In this document: positions 16,763-24,800 of the stretch, in pieces
How the letters are laid out: each line of letters begins with the position of its first letter
How positions within the stretch are numbered: the first letter of the stretch is position 1
Source: WLMZ01 sp031367435
GTDB lineage: Bacteria > Actinomycetota > Acidimicrobiia > Acidimicrobiales > Ilumatobacteraceae
Length of the DNA: 64,000 bases
Assembly: GCA_031367435.1 (NCBI GenBank)
Contig: JANLPV010000204.1
Span: 16,457-80,456 of the forward strand
Direction of reading: 5' to 3'
The notes under the pieces: generated by a model
What the model was told of the DNA's origin: nothing
What the model saw: the letters and a program-made list of their open reading frames with translations, nothing else
Databases searched by the model: none
Made by a program: the position numbers and the translations under genes

Positions 16763-18649
16763 CTACCTTTCAATGCGTCGCAGAACGACCGTCGACCGCG
16801 CTGGCACGGTCACGAAACCATCCACGATCACTGACGGCACACGGCTCGACGCGAGCGCCACTTCAAAGCGACCAGATGCCTGCACCACGAAGTCGAGCGG
16901 CTCCCACCACGCGTTTGCAATCACATACAGATCGCCCCACGACCACGCAAGAGAATGCGACGACGATGACAGATCGGGTTCGGGACCGACTCCGTGCATC
17001 GAGATCAGTTCGTCCCCGCCGAGCGCACGCAGAGAGATGAGCGAACGAACAAATTCGGTGAGATCGGCGAAGTGGCTGGCGCGTTCCCAGTCGAGCCACG
17101 CGGTTGCATTGTCCTGGTTGTACGCGTTGTTATTGCCGCGCTGTGTCTGGGCAAATTCGTCGCCAGCCAGCAGCATTGGTACACCACGAGACAGCAGGAC
17201 AACGACCAACACGTTGCGCATCTGGCGAGCGCGTAACTCGACCACGTCAGCGTGTCGTTCAGCCTCGATCGCTCCGAGATCGTCGCCCTCCCATCCACAA
17301 TTCCACGAACGATTGTCATTCGTGCCGTCGGTGTTGTGATGACCGTTCTCTTCATTGTGTTTGTGCTCGTAACTCACGAGGTCGTAGAGGGTGAAACCAT
17401 CGTGCGCGGTCACGAAGTTGATGCTGCGCTGCGACTCGCTGCCGAACAGATCGGGACTTGCCTGAACGCGCTGTGCAACCAACGCGGCAAACCCCTCCTC
17501 GCCACGCACGAACGAACGAACGTCGTCGCGAAACCGACCGTTCCATTGCGCCCATGTACCACCGGGGAAGGAGTCGCCGAGTTGGTATGCACCAAGATCC
17601 CATGGTTCGGTAATCAATCGCAGACCTCGCACGGCCGCGAACGTTGTGATCTCATCGATAAGCGCGCTCCGCGATTGCGCCATGCCGTCGAGATCGCGAC
17701 CGAGAATCGAACCGAGGTCGAAGCGAAACCCATCGACGCCAAGGTCGGCATAGCGACGCAACGAACCCATGATGAGCGTGGCCGCTGCGTGGTGAGCAGC
17801 GCGCACCATGTTGCCGCACCCCGTGTCGTCGCGGTACGCGCCAGCGTTGTCGACGATGTAATACGCGTCGTCATCGATGACGCGAAGGTGGTACGCGGGA
17901 CCATGTGTGTCCTCCTCGGTCGTGTGGTTATACACCACGTCGAGTAGGACCTCGATGCCCGCCGCGTGGAACGCGTCCACCATGTCGACGAACTCACGCT
18001 CTGGATCAGTACCGGCCACGAGCGTGTGATCCAACGCATTCCACGCGAGGGGCATGTACCCCCAATAGCTCCCCTCTTCGGGGTCACCTTGGTGTACCGG
18101 CAACAGTTCGACCGCTGTCACACCGAGCGAAGCAATGTATGCAACGTGATGGCGCAGACCGGCAAACGTTCCGCGCAGGTCGATTGGCACGTGCGGCGCC
18201 AGGCGAGTGGCACCGCGAACGTGCAGCTCGTAAATGATCAGTGCCGACGATGGGTGACGAGGCCCGCGAGTTGCAGCGGTTGGCATTGCGCCGCGACGCA
18301 ACACCGCCATCGGTGAGTGCCCTTGCGTGTCGACTCCGCGAATTCTTGCAGCGTCACGATCATGTTCCGGTGGGAACCACACGTGCGTCGCCTCTGGGTC
18401 GAGCACGAACTTCGTCGGGTCGAACCGGGCTGAAGCGCCGACAACCCGAAAGCCGTACAAATCGGCCGAACCGAGTGCCGACGCAGAGACAACTGCCGAC
18501 CAGGCATCGCCGGACCGCGTCATAGCTACGTCGAGCACCGCCGACGTCGGATCGCGCCGGTCCGCTATCTGTAGTCGTACTGACCTCGCACCCGCGCTCC
18601 AGAGCGTGATCGCCCACGCCTGCGCAGCATCGTCCCATGTCGCACCCAT
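16763..18649 (-). CDS. glgX: Glycogen debranching enzyme
   Basis: Isoamylase-type GH13 enzyme of 628 aa that hydrolyses alpha-1,6 branches of glycogen after phosphorylase action. An N-terminal CBM48-like region is followed by the barrel with the four conserved GH13 blocks: DVVYNHT, GFRFDLGSILG (nucleophile Asp), ITEPWD (acid/base Glu) and FVTAHDGFTLYD. The block LLAGDEFAQTQRGNNNAYNQD is typical of GlgX. I use the ATG at 18649; the open frame upstream would intrude on the divergent coxD promoter. Length is slightly under the usual 650-710. hisD-like lies 50 bp downstream on the same strand but is functionally unrelated. Confidence 0.93.
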   Translation of the reverse strand: MGATWDDAAQAWAITLWSAGARSVRLQIADRRDPTSAVLDVAMTRSGDAWSAVVSASALGSADLYGFRVVGASARFDPTKFVLDPEATHVWFPPEHDRDAARIRGVDTQGHSPMAVLRRGAMPTAATRGPRHPSSALIIYELHVRGATRLAPHVPIDLRGTFAGLRHHVAYIASLGVTAVELLPVHQGDPEEGSYWGYMPLAWNALDHTLVAGTDPEREFVDMVDAFHAAGIEVLLDVVYNHTTEEDTHGPAYHLRVIDDDAYYIVDNAGAYRDDTGCGNMVRAAHHAAATLIMGSLRRYADLGVDGFRFDLGSILGRDLDGMAQSRSALIDEITTFAAVRGLRLITEPWDLGAYQLGDSFPGGTWAQWNGRFRDDVRSFVRGEEGFAALVAQRVQASPDLFGSESQRSINFVTAHDGFTLYDLVSYEHKHNEENGHHNTDGTNDNRSWNCGWEGDDLGAIEAERHADVVELRARQMRNVLVVVLLSRGVPMLLAGDEFAQTQRGNNNAYNQDNATAWLDWERASHFADLTEFVRSLISLRALGGDELISMHGVGPEPDLSSSSHSLAWSWGDLYVIANAWWEPLDFVVQASGRFEVALASSRVPSVIVDGFVTVPARSTVVLRRIER

Positions 18650-18685
18650 CCGTTGATCTTCGCCGATCCGAGTGGGGTTCGTATA

Positions 18686-18717
18686 GTCCCGTACCTCAAC
18701 ACATGGTCCTGTACCTC
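18686..18717. promoter_or_regulatory. Direct repeat in the divergent glgX/coxD promoter region
   Basis: GTCCCGTACCTC (18686-18697) and GTCCTGTACCTC (18706-18717) match at 11 of 12 positions and are spaced exactly 20 bp apart, about two helical turns. The pair sits in the 81-bp gap between glgX and coxD. The geometry fits a tandem regulator-binding site; the regulator is unknown. Confidence 0.35.
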
Positions 18718-18730
18718 TAGCCTTGCACCG

Positions 18731-19654
18731 ATGTTTCAATCGAGCCTGACCGTCAACGATGTATCCACTGCGTTGGCCACGAACGACTACCTCGCCGACG
18801 AGGGTCTTACCACTGCAATCTTCCTGGCGTTGGCGCTGCACCGTCCGTTACTGCTCGAGGGTGAAGCCGGAGTCGGAAAGACAGAGGTCGCAAAAGTGCT
18901 GAGCCGCTGGACGGGCGGCGAGCTCATTCGTCTGCAGTGCTACGAAGGTATCGACGCGAGTCAGGCCGTGTACGACTGGGACTACAGCCGTCAACTCCTG
19001 CACCTTCGCGCGGCTGAAGCGAGCGGCGAGGCACAAGGTGTCGGCACCGTCGCCCTCGAAGGCCAGCTGTACAACGAGCGCTTCTTGTTGAAGCGCGCGC
19101 TACTTCGCGCGATCAGCCCCGTCACCGGTCCCCCACCCGTATTGCTCATCGATGAGATCGATCGAGCCGACGATGAATTCGAGGCGTACCTGCTCGAGGT
19201 GCTCAGCGATTTTCAGATCACCGTGCCCGAGTTGGGCGTGTTTCATGCCGACCGTCCACCGATCGTCATCCTCACGAGCAACCGCACACGAGACGTCCAC
19301 GACGCTTTGAAGCGACGTTGTCTCTATCACTGGATCGAGCACCCCACGTTCGAACGCGAGGTGCAGATCGTTCGACTTCGAGTGCCGTATGTCAGCCAGG
19401 AGTTGGCCCGCCAGGTGGCCGCCGCTGTGGAAACCCTCCGCGGTCTCAACCTGTTCAAGCCGCCGGGCGTCGCGGAGACCATCGATTGGGCAACGGCGCT
19501 CGGTCGGCTCGGTCTCAACGAGTTGTCCGAGGCATCGGTGAGCACAACGTTAGGCACGGTCTTGAAGTACCGCGAGGATCTTGAGCGTGTGCATCAACAC
19601 GGGGTTGCCGACCTGGTGAAGCAAGCCGTCGAACGAGGCACTCAGCACGGCTGA
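18731..19654 (+). CDS. coxD: MoxR-type AAA ATPase, CODH maturation
   Basis: 307-aa AAA+ chaperone-like ATPase starting at the ATG at 18731. Walker A GEAGVGKT lies at residues 44-51, Walker B LLIDEIDRAD near 140, and sensor-1 ILTSNRTRD with the arginine pair ALKRRCLYHW follows. This exact wording is that of CoxD, which in aerobic CO dehydrogenase systems acts with the VWA protein CoxE to insert or sulfurate the Cu/Mo site. It heads a run coxD-coxE-xdhC(N)-xdhC(C). The stop lies in a 15-bp tandem repeat that leads to coxE. The large subunit it should mature is not in the window. Confidence 0.9.
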   Translation: MFQSSLTVNDVSTALATNDYLADEGLTTAIFLALALHRPLLLEGEAGVGKTEVAKVLSRWTGGELIRLQCYEGIDASQAVYDWDYSRQLLHLRAAEASGEAQGVGTVALEGQLYNERFLLKRALLRAISPVTGPPPVLLIDEIDRADDEFEAYLLEVLSDFQITVPELGVFHADRPPIVILTSNRTRDVHDALKRRCLYHWIEHPTFEREVQIVRLRVPYVSQELARQVAAAVETLRGLNLFKPPGVAETIDWATALGRLGLNELSEASVSTTLGTVLKYREDLERVHQHGVADLVKQAVERGTQHG

Positions 19655-19692
19655 TGACCACACGGCTGATGATCACACGCTGATGACCACAC
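19649..19692 (+). repeat. 15-bp tandem repeat at the coxD/coxE junction
   Basis: Units GGCTGATGACCACAC (19649-19663), GGCTGATGATCACAC (19664-19678) and a 14-bp GCTGATGACCACAC (19679-19692). Each contains TGATGA. The coxD stop overlaps an ATG at 19654 (TGATG); that frame reads nine codons (MTTRLMITR) and stops at 19681-19683, where TGATG again overlaps the coxE ATG. The minicistron thus bridges the two genes in unbroken coupling. Confidence 0.9.
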
Positions 19693-20879
19693 GTTCACCA
19701 CACGCCGAACAAGGTGGGCGCAGTGAACCTCCAACGGCTACGCACGTTGCCGAACGGATGGCCATTGCCTTTGCACGGTTGTTGCGCGGCTTGGGCCTCA
19801 GTGTTCCGATTGGTTGCGTACTCACGTTCACCGAAGCGCTTGGCGCTGTAGGTGTCAGCGAGCGCGCTCGGGTCTACTGGGCGGCACGGGCAACGCTTGT
19901 GCGACGCCCCGAAGACCTCGCACTTTTCGACCGAGCCTTCGCCGTGTTTTGGGAAGCACGACACGCCGACGCCGAGGCGGGCGTCGATGAGGAACCGCAG
20001 CACATCACCATTGAAATGGATGACGGCGACACCAGTGACAACGACGACCAAGATGCTGGCGAACCCAACGATGACCCCACGATCCATCTTCGGTTCAGCG
20101 CGATGGAAGTGCTTCGCCACAAGGACTTTGGCGCATACACCAGCGACGAGCTACAACTGGCGCAACAGCTGATGAGCCGACTCCGCTTCGTTGGCCCGCC
20201 ACGGCAGTCTTTGCGCCTATCCGCCTCAAAGCGCCAAGGCCGACGGCCCGATCTGCGCCGCACGGTGCGCTCTTCCCTGCGATCGGGCGGCGAGCCGATT
20301 CGGCGTTACTACCGCGAACCTGGCGAACGAATGCGGCGATTGGTGCTGTTGCTCGATGTCAGCGGATCGATGGAGCCTTACGCACGTGCGTTACTCCGTT
20401 TTGTGCAGGCGGCCGTCGCAGGGCGCCAACGAGTTGAAGCGTTCGCGATGGGAACACGATTGACACGAGTCACCAAGGAACTTGGCAGCCGCGACCCAGA
20501 TAAAGCGCTCACCCTCGCCAGCAACCGGGTGAGCGACTGGAGCGGCGGCACACGTTTGGGTGAGTGTCTGCGTCGATTCAACGACGATTGGGGCGTGCGC
20601 GGAATGGCACGCGGTTCGATCGTGGTCGTGCTCAGCGACGGCTGGGATCGCGGCGAACCGCTGTTGCTCGCCGAACAGATGCAGCGGCTGCAACGCATCA
20701 CCCAGAACCTGATCTGGGTCAATCCGCTCAAGGTCACACCCGGCTACGCGCCGCTGGCGCGTGGGATGGCCGCCGCCTTACCGTATGTTGATCACTTCGT
20801 GGAGGGTCACTCGCTGTCAGCTATGGAAGAGCTCGCACGAGTCATCGCCGGCACACCGACAAGGACTACCCATGCGTGA
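19683..20879 (+). CDS. coxE: VWA-domain protein, CODH maturation
   Basis: 398 aa starting at the ATG at 19683. The C-terminal half is a von Willebrand A domain with a complete MIDAS start DVSGSM at residues 225-230, a WSGGTRLGECL threonine motif and VVVLSDGWDRG for the third metal-binding loop. The N-terminal half is helical with an acidic insert (about residues 112-132, rich in Asp/Glu). This is the CoxE layout; CoxE partners the CoxD ATPase in activating the CO dehydrogenase metal centre. Its first codons duplicate the minicistron sequence in the upstream repeat. The stop overlaps the xdhC start by 8 bp. Confidence 0.9.
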   Translation: MTTRSPHAEQGGRSEPPTATHVAERMAIAFARLLRGLGLSVPIGCVLTFTEALGAVGVSERARVYWAARATLVRRPEDLALFDRAFAVFWEARHADAEAGVDEEPQHITIEMDDGDTSDNDDQDAGEPNDDPTIHLRFSAMEVLRHKDFGAYTSDELQLAQQLMSRLRFVGPPRQSLRLSASKRQGRRPDLRRTVRSSLRSGGEPIRRYYREPGERMRRLVLLLDVSGSMEPYARALLRFVQAAVAGRQRVEAFAMGTRLTRVTKELGSRDPDKALTLASNRVSDWSGGTRLGECLRRFNDDWGVRGMARGSIVVVLSDGWDRGEPLLLAEQMQRLQRITQNLIWVNPLKVTPGYAPLARGMAAALPYVDHFVEGHSLSAMEELARVIAGTPTRTTHA

Positions 20880-21189
20880 GATTCTCGATGACATCGAACG
20901 GTGGCGGAACAACGGTCGTCGTGTTGCGGTGGCGCGCGTGGTGAACATCGAGGGCTCCGGCCCTCGTGATCCGGGCGCCTCGATGGCCGTCAACGAAGAT
21001 GGCGAGGTCGCTGGTTCTGTGAGCGGGGGCTGCGTAGAAGGCGCTGTCGTCGGCGAGGCGCTCGCGATACTGCACGGCGACCACCAACCCAAGCTCGTCA
21101 CTTTCGGCTACAGCGACGATGAAGCGTTCGCTGTCGGCCTCACGTGCGGCGGCATCATCCATTTGTTCATCGAACCGTTGGATTGGTGA
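20872..21189 (+). CDS. XdhC/CoxI-family protein, N-terminal-domain only
   Basis: A compact 105-aa protein equal to the first domain of XdhC. It starts at the ATG at 20872, inside the coxE 3' end. The family motifs are intact: VVNIEGSGPRDPGASMAV, GSVSGGCVEGAVV and GLTCGGIIHLFIEP. XdhC proteins bind the molybdenum cofactor, protect it during sulfuration and hand it to the hydroxylase large subunit. Here that domain is a separate gene, with the Rossmann domain encoded by the next gene four bases on. The two probably assemble into one XdhC-like unit. Confidence 0.88.
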   Translation: MREILDDIERWRNNGRRVAVARVVNIEGSGPRDPGASMAVNEDGEVAGSVSGGCVEGAVVGEALAILHGDHQPKLVTFGYSDDEAFAVGLTCGGIIHLFIEPLDW

Positions 21190-21193
21190 GCCG

Positions 21194-22015
21194 GTGGTAG
21201 AGCCCGTGTCGATCTATACCCAGTTACGCGACCGCATTCGCGCGGATCAACCGGTGGGGCTATGCACGGTGATCGATGGCCCCCACGTGGGTGCCAAACT
21301 CCTCATCACCCCTGACCACATCGCCCAAGGATCACTCGGTCATCCCGAGCTTGATCGCATCGTGGCTCGCGACTCACTTGCCGAACTCGAGGCTGGCCGC
21401 AGCGGTGTGCGTCACTATGGCCCGCACGGCCAGACGACTCCCGAGGACCTGATCGACACCGATACGGTGAGCGTGTTTGTCGAGAGCTTCGCGCCACCAC
21501 CCCAGATGTGGATCTTCGGAGCGGTCGATTTCACCGCAGCGTTGGCCAAGGTTGCCAAGGTGTTGGGCTATCGGGTCACAGTGTGCGACGCCCGCGAGGT
21601 GTTCGCCACCCGCCGCCGGTTCCCGATGGCTGACGAAGTATTGGTGTCGTGGCCAATGCCGGTGTTCGTCGAACGGGGCCACCAACTGGGCACGCGCGAT
21701 GCCGTGTGCGTGCTCACCCACGATCCAAAATTTGACGTGCCGGCGGTTCTCGGAGCGCTCGGCACCACGGTTGGATACATCGGCGTGATGGGCAGTCGTA
21801 AAACGCACGACAAACGAATGGAGCGCCTCACCGAGGCGGGACTCACCCAGCCCGAACAGATCGATCGTCTGATGTCGCCCATCGGACTCGATATTGGCGC
21901 TCGTACGCCCGAAGAAACTGCGATCTCGATCTGCGCTGAGATCATTGCCCGCCGCACTCGTCGCGACACGCCGTCGTTACGCGACGGAGTTGGCGCTATT
22001 CACGGCATGACCTGA
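21194..22015 (+). CDS. XdhC/CoxF-family protein with Rossmann domain
   Basis: 273 aa from the GTG at 21194 (a GTG at 21206 is also possible). Residues 1-95 are a diverged copy of the XdhC N-terminal domain lacking the SGGC motif. From about residue 100 the Rossmann-type XdhC_C domain starts (MWIFGAVDFTAALAKVAKVL), then CDAREVFATRRRFPMAD, YIGVMGSRKTHDKRMERL and IGLDIGARTPEETAISICAE. It would act with the preceding small XdhC protein in cofactor delivery to a molybdenum hydroxylase. The usual GAGH glycine pattern is replaced by GAVD, so nucleotide binding may be weak or changed. Confidence 0.88.
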   Translation: MVEPVSIYTQLRDRIRADQPVGLCTVIDGPHVGAKLLITPDHIAQGSLGHPELDRIVARDSLAELEAGRSGVRHYGPHGQTTPEDLIDTDTVSVFVESFAPPPQMWIFGAVDFTAALAKVAKVLGYRVTVCDAREVFATRRRFPMADEVLVSWPMPVFVERGHQLGTRDAVCVLTHDPKFDVPAVLGALGTTVGYIGVMGSRKTHDKRMERLTEAGLTQPEQIDRLMSPIGLDIGARTPEETAISICAEIIARRTRRDTPSLRDGVGAIHGMT

Positions 22016-22091
22016 TCTGCACCCACGCGTTGGCCGACTGACTCGCGACGCATTCAGGACCGCTGTGTAGACCGCGGTGTAGCAGGTGGGT

Positions 22092-22802
22092 TCAGCTGGT
22101 GGGGTCACCGAATCGAAGCGTCTTGCGATTGTTCATCGTGGAGACCTCAACCGTGCGGCCCGTGGAGGGAGCGTGCACAATCGTGCGGTCGACGCCGAGG
22201 TACATCATCACGTGTCCGGGGAAAAACGCGAGGTCGCCCGCTTGAGCCGTGTCTTGGGTACGACGTGCAGCGTCGTTGATCTGGCTGCGTGACTGATGAG
22301 CGATAGACAGACCTGCGACGGCCCATGCGTACGAAGTGAGGCCCGAGCAGTCGAACCCCTCGCCGGCAATGCTCGTGTTGCGTTGATACCGAACACCCAG
22401 TTGCGAAAAGGCGGCCATCAGCGCGGTTTGATGTGGATAATCGGCTGCGGCCCACGCCTGCATCATGCGCGCGGGATCGACTCCGAGGCGATTGGCGATT
22501 TCGGTTGCGATGGCGTCACGACTCGCGGTGTAACGGGTCCGCGCGTCGGCAATGACTGTCGCGTCGGCGGCGTCACGCGCTGTTCGCCCGCCGGTGCCCT
22601 GCAATGTCTGGAGGTCGAGCACGGCCTGCGCGGCAACTGGCGCGAGTGGATCGTTGCGTACGACCGGCGGCGTGGACCGAGCGGCGCTTGCGACCGAAGC
22701 GGTAACGGCGATGAAGCTGAAGCACGACGCAATCGTGAGAGCAATGACACCGCTGCGTGTGAATGTGTGTTTACGAGCGTTCCGGCTGCTGTTGTGCGCC
22801 AT
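22092..22802 (-). CDS. Secreted NlpC/P60 peptidoglycan hydrolase
   Basis: 236 aa with a Sec signal peptide (cleavage probably after TASVASA, around residue 40). The C-terminal 110 residues are an NlpC/P60 cysteine peptidase: GFDCSGLTSYAW with catalytic Cys152, GHVMMYLG with His197, and His210 in the following strand. Such enzymes cut the D-Glu to meso-diaminopimelate bond of stem peptides during cell separation. A helical region (residues 50-135) with GVRYQRN before the catalytic domain is typical of RipA-like proteins. It lies on the opposite strand inside the cox maturation cluster, convergent with xdhC and divergent from mocA, so it is regulated apart. Confidence 0.9.
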   Translation of the reverse strand: MAHNSSRNARKHTFTRSGVIALTIASCFSFIAVTASVASAARSTPPVVRNDPLAPVAAQAVLDLQTLQGTGGRTARDAADATVIADARTRYTASRDAIATEIANRLGVDPARMMQAWAAADYPHQTALMAAFSQLGVRYQRNTSIAGEGFDCSGLTSYAWAVAGLSIAHQSRSQINDAARRTQDTAQAGDLAFFPGHVMMYLGVDRTIVHAPSTGRTVEVSTMNNRKTLRFGDPTS

Positions 22803-23048
22803 GAGTTTCCCGCCTCCGTTTGTACGTAGATCCCCGTCGGATCAAGTTCTGGCTTGAGCTGCTGAGGCTCAGGTCGTGAAGCGCCAAACGAGAGCGCAAC
22901 CTTGCATTCGTTACGGACGACACACTATCGACATCAAATTGCAATAATCAACATGTTCGTAACCTTTTCGTCATGTAGCAATCGCTTCCGTTTGTCATCG
23001 GCTGTTGTGGTTCCGATGGACGTGGCGGCCATCCGGAGGTGGCAGGCT

Positions 23049-23672
23049 GTGCAAACTATGGAGAATCACCCTGTTCAGAGCATCGATTCGGGATCTGCGC
23101 TGAACACGACTTGCGCCGTGCTGCTGGCAGCGGGAGGCGGCAGCCGCTTCACGGGTTCGTCACACAAACTCGTTGCATTGCTGCGCGGTCGGCCCGTATA
23201 TCAGTGGTCGCTCGATGCCGTTGCGTCCGCCGATCTGGCCCATGTCATCGTCGTCACCGGTTCGGTCGATCTCGAACTGCCGAATTGGGTCATTCGCGCG
23301 CAGAACACTGATTGGGCGAGTGGTCAGGCGAGTTCGTTACAACGCGGTGTTGCCATAGCCAAGGGCCTCGGCGCAGAGGCGGTGGTTGTTGGATTGGCCG
23401 ATCAGCCGTTCGTGATGGCGTCAGCGTGGCGTGCAGTGGCACACGCGCCCCAGCCGATTGCAGTGGCCACCTATCGCGGAGAGCGCGGGCACCCGGTTCG
23501 ACTGCACCGATCGGTTTGGGCCGACTTGGCGAGCGAAGGAGACCAAGGTGCCCGTAGCCTAATGGCCCTACGCCCTGAATTAGTTGGTGAAGTCGCCTGT
23601 GAGGGCTCTGCAGCCGACGTCGACACGATGGAGGATCTCCAGCAATGGAACTCGTCAACGAATTTGTTGTAA
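23049..23672 (+). CDS. mocA: MobA/MocA-like molybdenum cofactor nucleotidyltransferase
   Basis: 207 aa from the GTG at 23049, chosen because GGAGGT lies eight bases upstream; ATGs at 23016 and 23058 are alternatives. The nucleotide-binding loop LLAAGGGSRFTGSSHKL near residue 22 is the NTP-transferase signature, and ADQPF with the metal-binding Asp follows near residue 110. MocA makes the cytosine-dinucleotide form of the molybdenum cofactor, which CO dehydrogenase and xanthine-oxidase-family enzymes need. The 3' end overlaps coxG by 28 bp. Together with coxD, coxE and xdhC it completes a maturation set for the enzyme partly encoded at 9.2-10.5 kb. Confidence 0.85.
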   Translation: MQTMENHPVQSIDSGSALNTTCAVLLAAGGGSRFTGSSHKLVALLRGRPVYQWSLDAVASADLAHVIVVTGSVDLELPNWVIRAQNTDWASGQASSLQRGVAIAKGLGAEAVVVGLADQPFVMASAWRAVAHAPQPIAVATYRGERGHPVRLHRSVWADLASEGDQGARSLMALRPELVGEVACEGSAADVDTMEDLQQWNSSTNLL

Positions 23673-24337
23673 ATCGCCCCATCGACGAAGCGTGGGCGGT
23701 GCTCACCGATGTCGAACGCATCGCCCCATGTCTTCCGGGCGCGCAACTGCAAGAGATCGAAGGCGACATTTATCGTGGTGTCGTCAAAGTGAAGGTCGGA
23801 CCAATCAGCGCAGCGTTGAAAGGTGAAGCACACTTTGTCGAACGCGACGACGTCAATCACCGCGCCGTACTCAAAGGCGATGGTCGCGACACCAAAGGTA
23901 ACGGCAACGCTTCGGCGCTGATTACGGCCACGCTCAAGCAGACAACAGCTACCAGCGCTACATGCGTGGTGCACACCAAACTCGACATGACCGGCAAGGT
24001 CGCCCAGTTCGGCCGAGGTGCTCTCGCAGATATCAGCTCGAAGCTAATGCAACAGTTCGCGAAGAACCTCGACGAGATGCTCGTCAAGGACGCGGCAACG
24101 CAAACCTCCACCAGCGAGACCGTTGTGACCCCAACAGCAGCGACCGATACAGGCAGCAATATCGGCGCTGAGCCCAGCGACGAACCAGCTCCCGCCACAG
24201 TACGCACCATCAACGGACCCGCTGCTGAACCGATCGATGCATTCAGCCTCGGCGGCAGCGCGATGCTCAAGCGCTTCTTGCCATTCGTCGGCGGCCTCGT
24301 TGTGTTGCTGCTCCTCCTTCGCCGCCGTAAGAACTAG
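23645..24337 (+). CDS. coxG: CoxG-family SRPBCC protein with C-terminal membrane anchor
   Basis: 230 aa. Residues 1-150 are the CoxG/SRPBCC lipid-binding-like fold, with FVVNRPIDEAWAVLTDVERI at the start and the PCLPGAQL loop near residue 28; YRGVVKVKVGPIS is also typical. A Thr/Pro-rich linker follows (about 150-205), then a single transmembrane helix LLFVGG-type ending in RRRKN. CoxG tethers aerobic CO dehydrogenase to the membrane and helps pass electrons to quinone. That supports a respiratory role for the hydroxylase here. The gene overlaps mocA by 28 bp, implying coupled expression. Confidence 0.88.
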   Translation: MELVNEFVVNRPIDEAWAVLTDVERIAPCLPGAQLQEIEGDIYRGVVKVKVGPISAALKGEAHFVERDDVNHRAVLKGDGRDTKGNGNASALITATLKQTTATSATCVVHTKLDMTGKVAQFGRGALADISSKLMQQFAKNLDEMLVKDAATQTSTSETVVTPTAATDTGSNIGAEPSDEPAPATVRTINGPAAEPIDAFSLGGSAMLKRFLPFVGGLVVLLLLLRRRKN

Positions 24338-24356
24338 CTCAGCCGGTGGTCGCACC

Positions 24357-24800
24357 ATGAACGATCGTGAGCGCGTCGGCGAACTGCTCGGCCGCGAACC
24401 CCAGGGCAGCTTTGTTGTGGTTGTCCGCGACGCGCACGGGGATCCTGTCGTGATCCTCAACGAACCGTTTCTCGATGACGGCACACCGATGCCCACGCGC
24501 TATTGGCTGATCAGTCGGCCCATCGTGGCGGCGATCGGCCGACTCGAGGCAGCAGGTGGCGTTCGCGAAGCCGAGGCCGCAATCGATCCAGAAAAGCTCG
24601 CCGGTGCGCACGCTCGCCACGAGCGCGAACGTAACGCGGCGTTACCCGCCGACTACGTAGGGCCGCGCCCGAGTGGTGGAGTGGGTGGCACTCGCCAGGG
24701 AGTCAAGTGCCTCCACGCCCACTACGCCTGGTTCCTGGCCGGCGGCGACGACCCGGTGGGCGCGTGGGTGGCTGAGCGAATCGACGCGTACGCGAAGTGA
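24357..24800 (+). CDS. DUF501-family protein
   Basis: 147 aa from the ATG at 24357, twenty bases after coxG. It matches the actinobacterial DUF501 family: RVGELLGREPQG at the start, GTPMPTRYWLISRPIV, a long charged helix, and the hallmark VKCLHAHYAWFLAGGDDPVG near the C-terminus with a Cys-x-x-x-His arrangement. The biochemical role is unknown. In many actinobacteria DUF501 lies between a septum-formation gene and ppx; here a Ppx-like gene does follow, overlapping by GTGA, but the division genes are missing and the cox cluster sits upstream. That suggests a rearranged locus. Confidence 0.85.
   Translation: MNDRERVGELLGREPQGSFVVVVRDAHGDPVVILNEPFLDDGTPMPTRYWLISRPIVAAIGRLEAAGGVREAEAAIDPEKLAGAHARHERERNAALPADYVGPRPSGGVGGTRQGVKCLHAHYAWFLAGGDDPVGAWVAERIDAYAK

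Noticed and set aside
22803..23048. Possible c-di-AMP (ydaO-type) riboswitch ahead of the NlpC/P60 gene
   Set aside because: Such hydrolase genes often carry one in actinobacteria, so I looked, but the conserved core segments could not be found; only a weak GATCC/GGATC hairpin is present.
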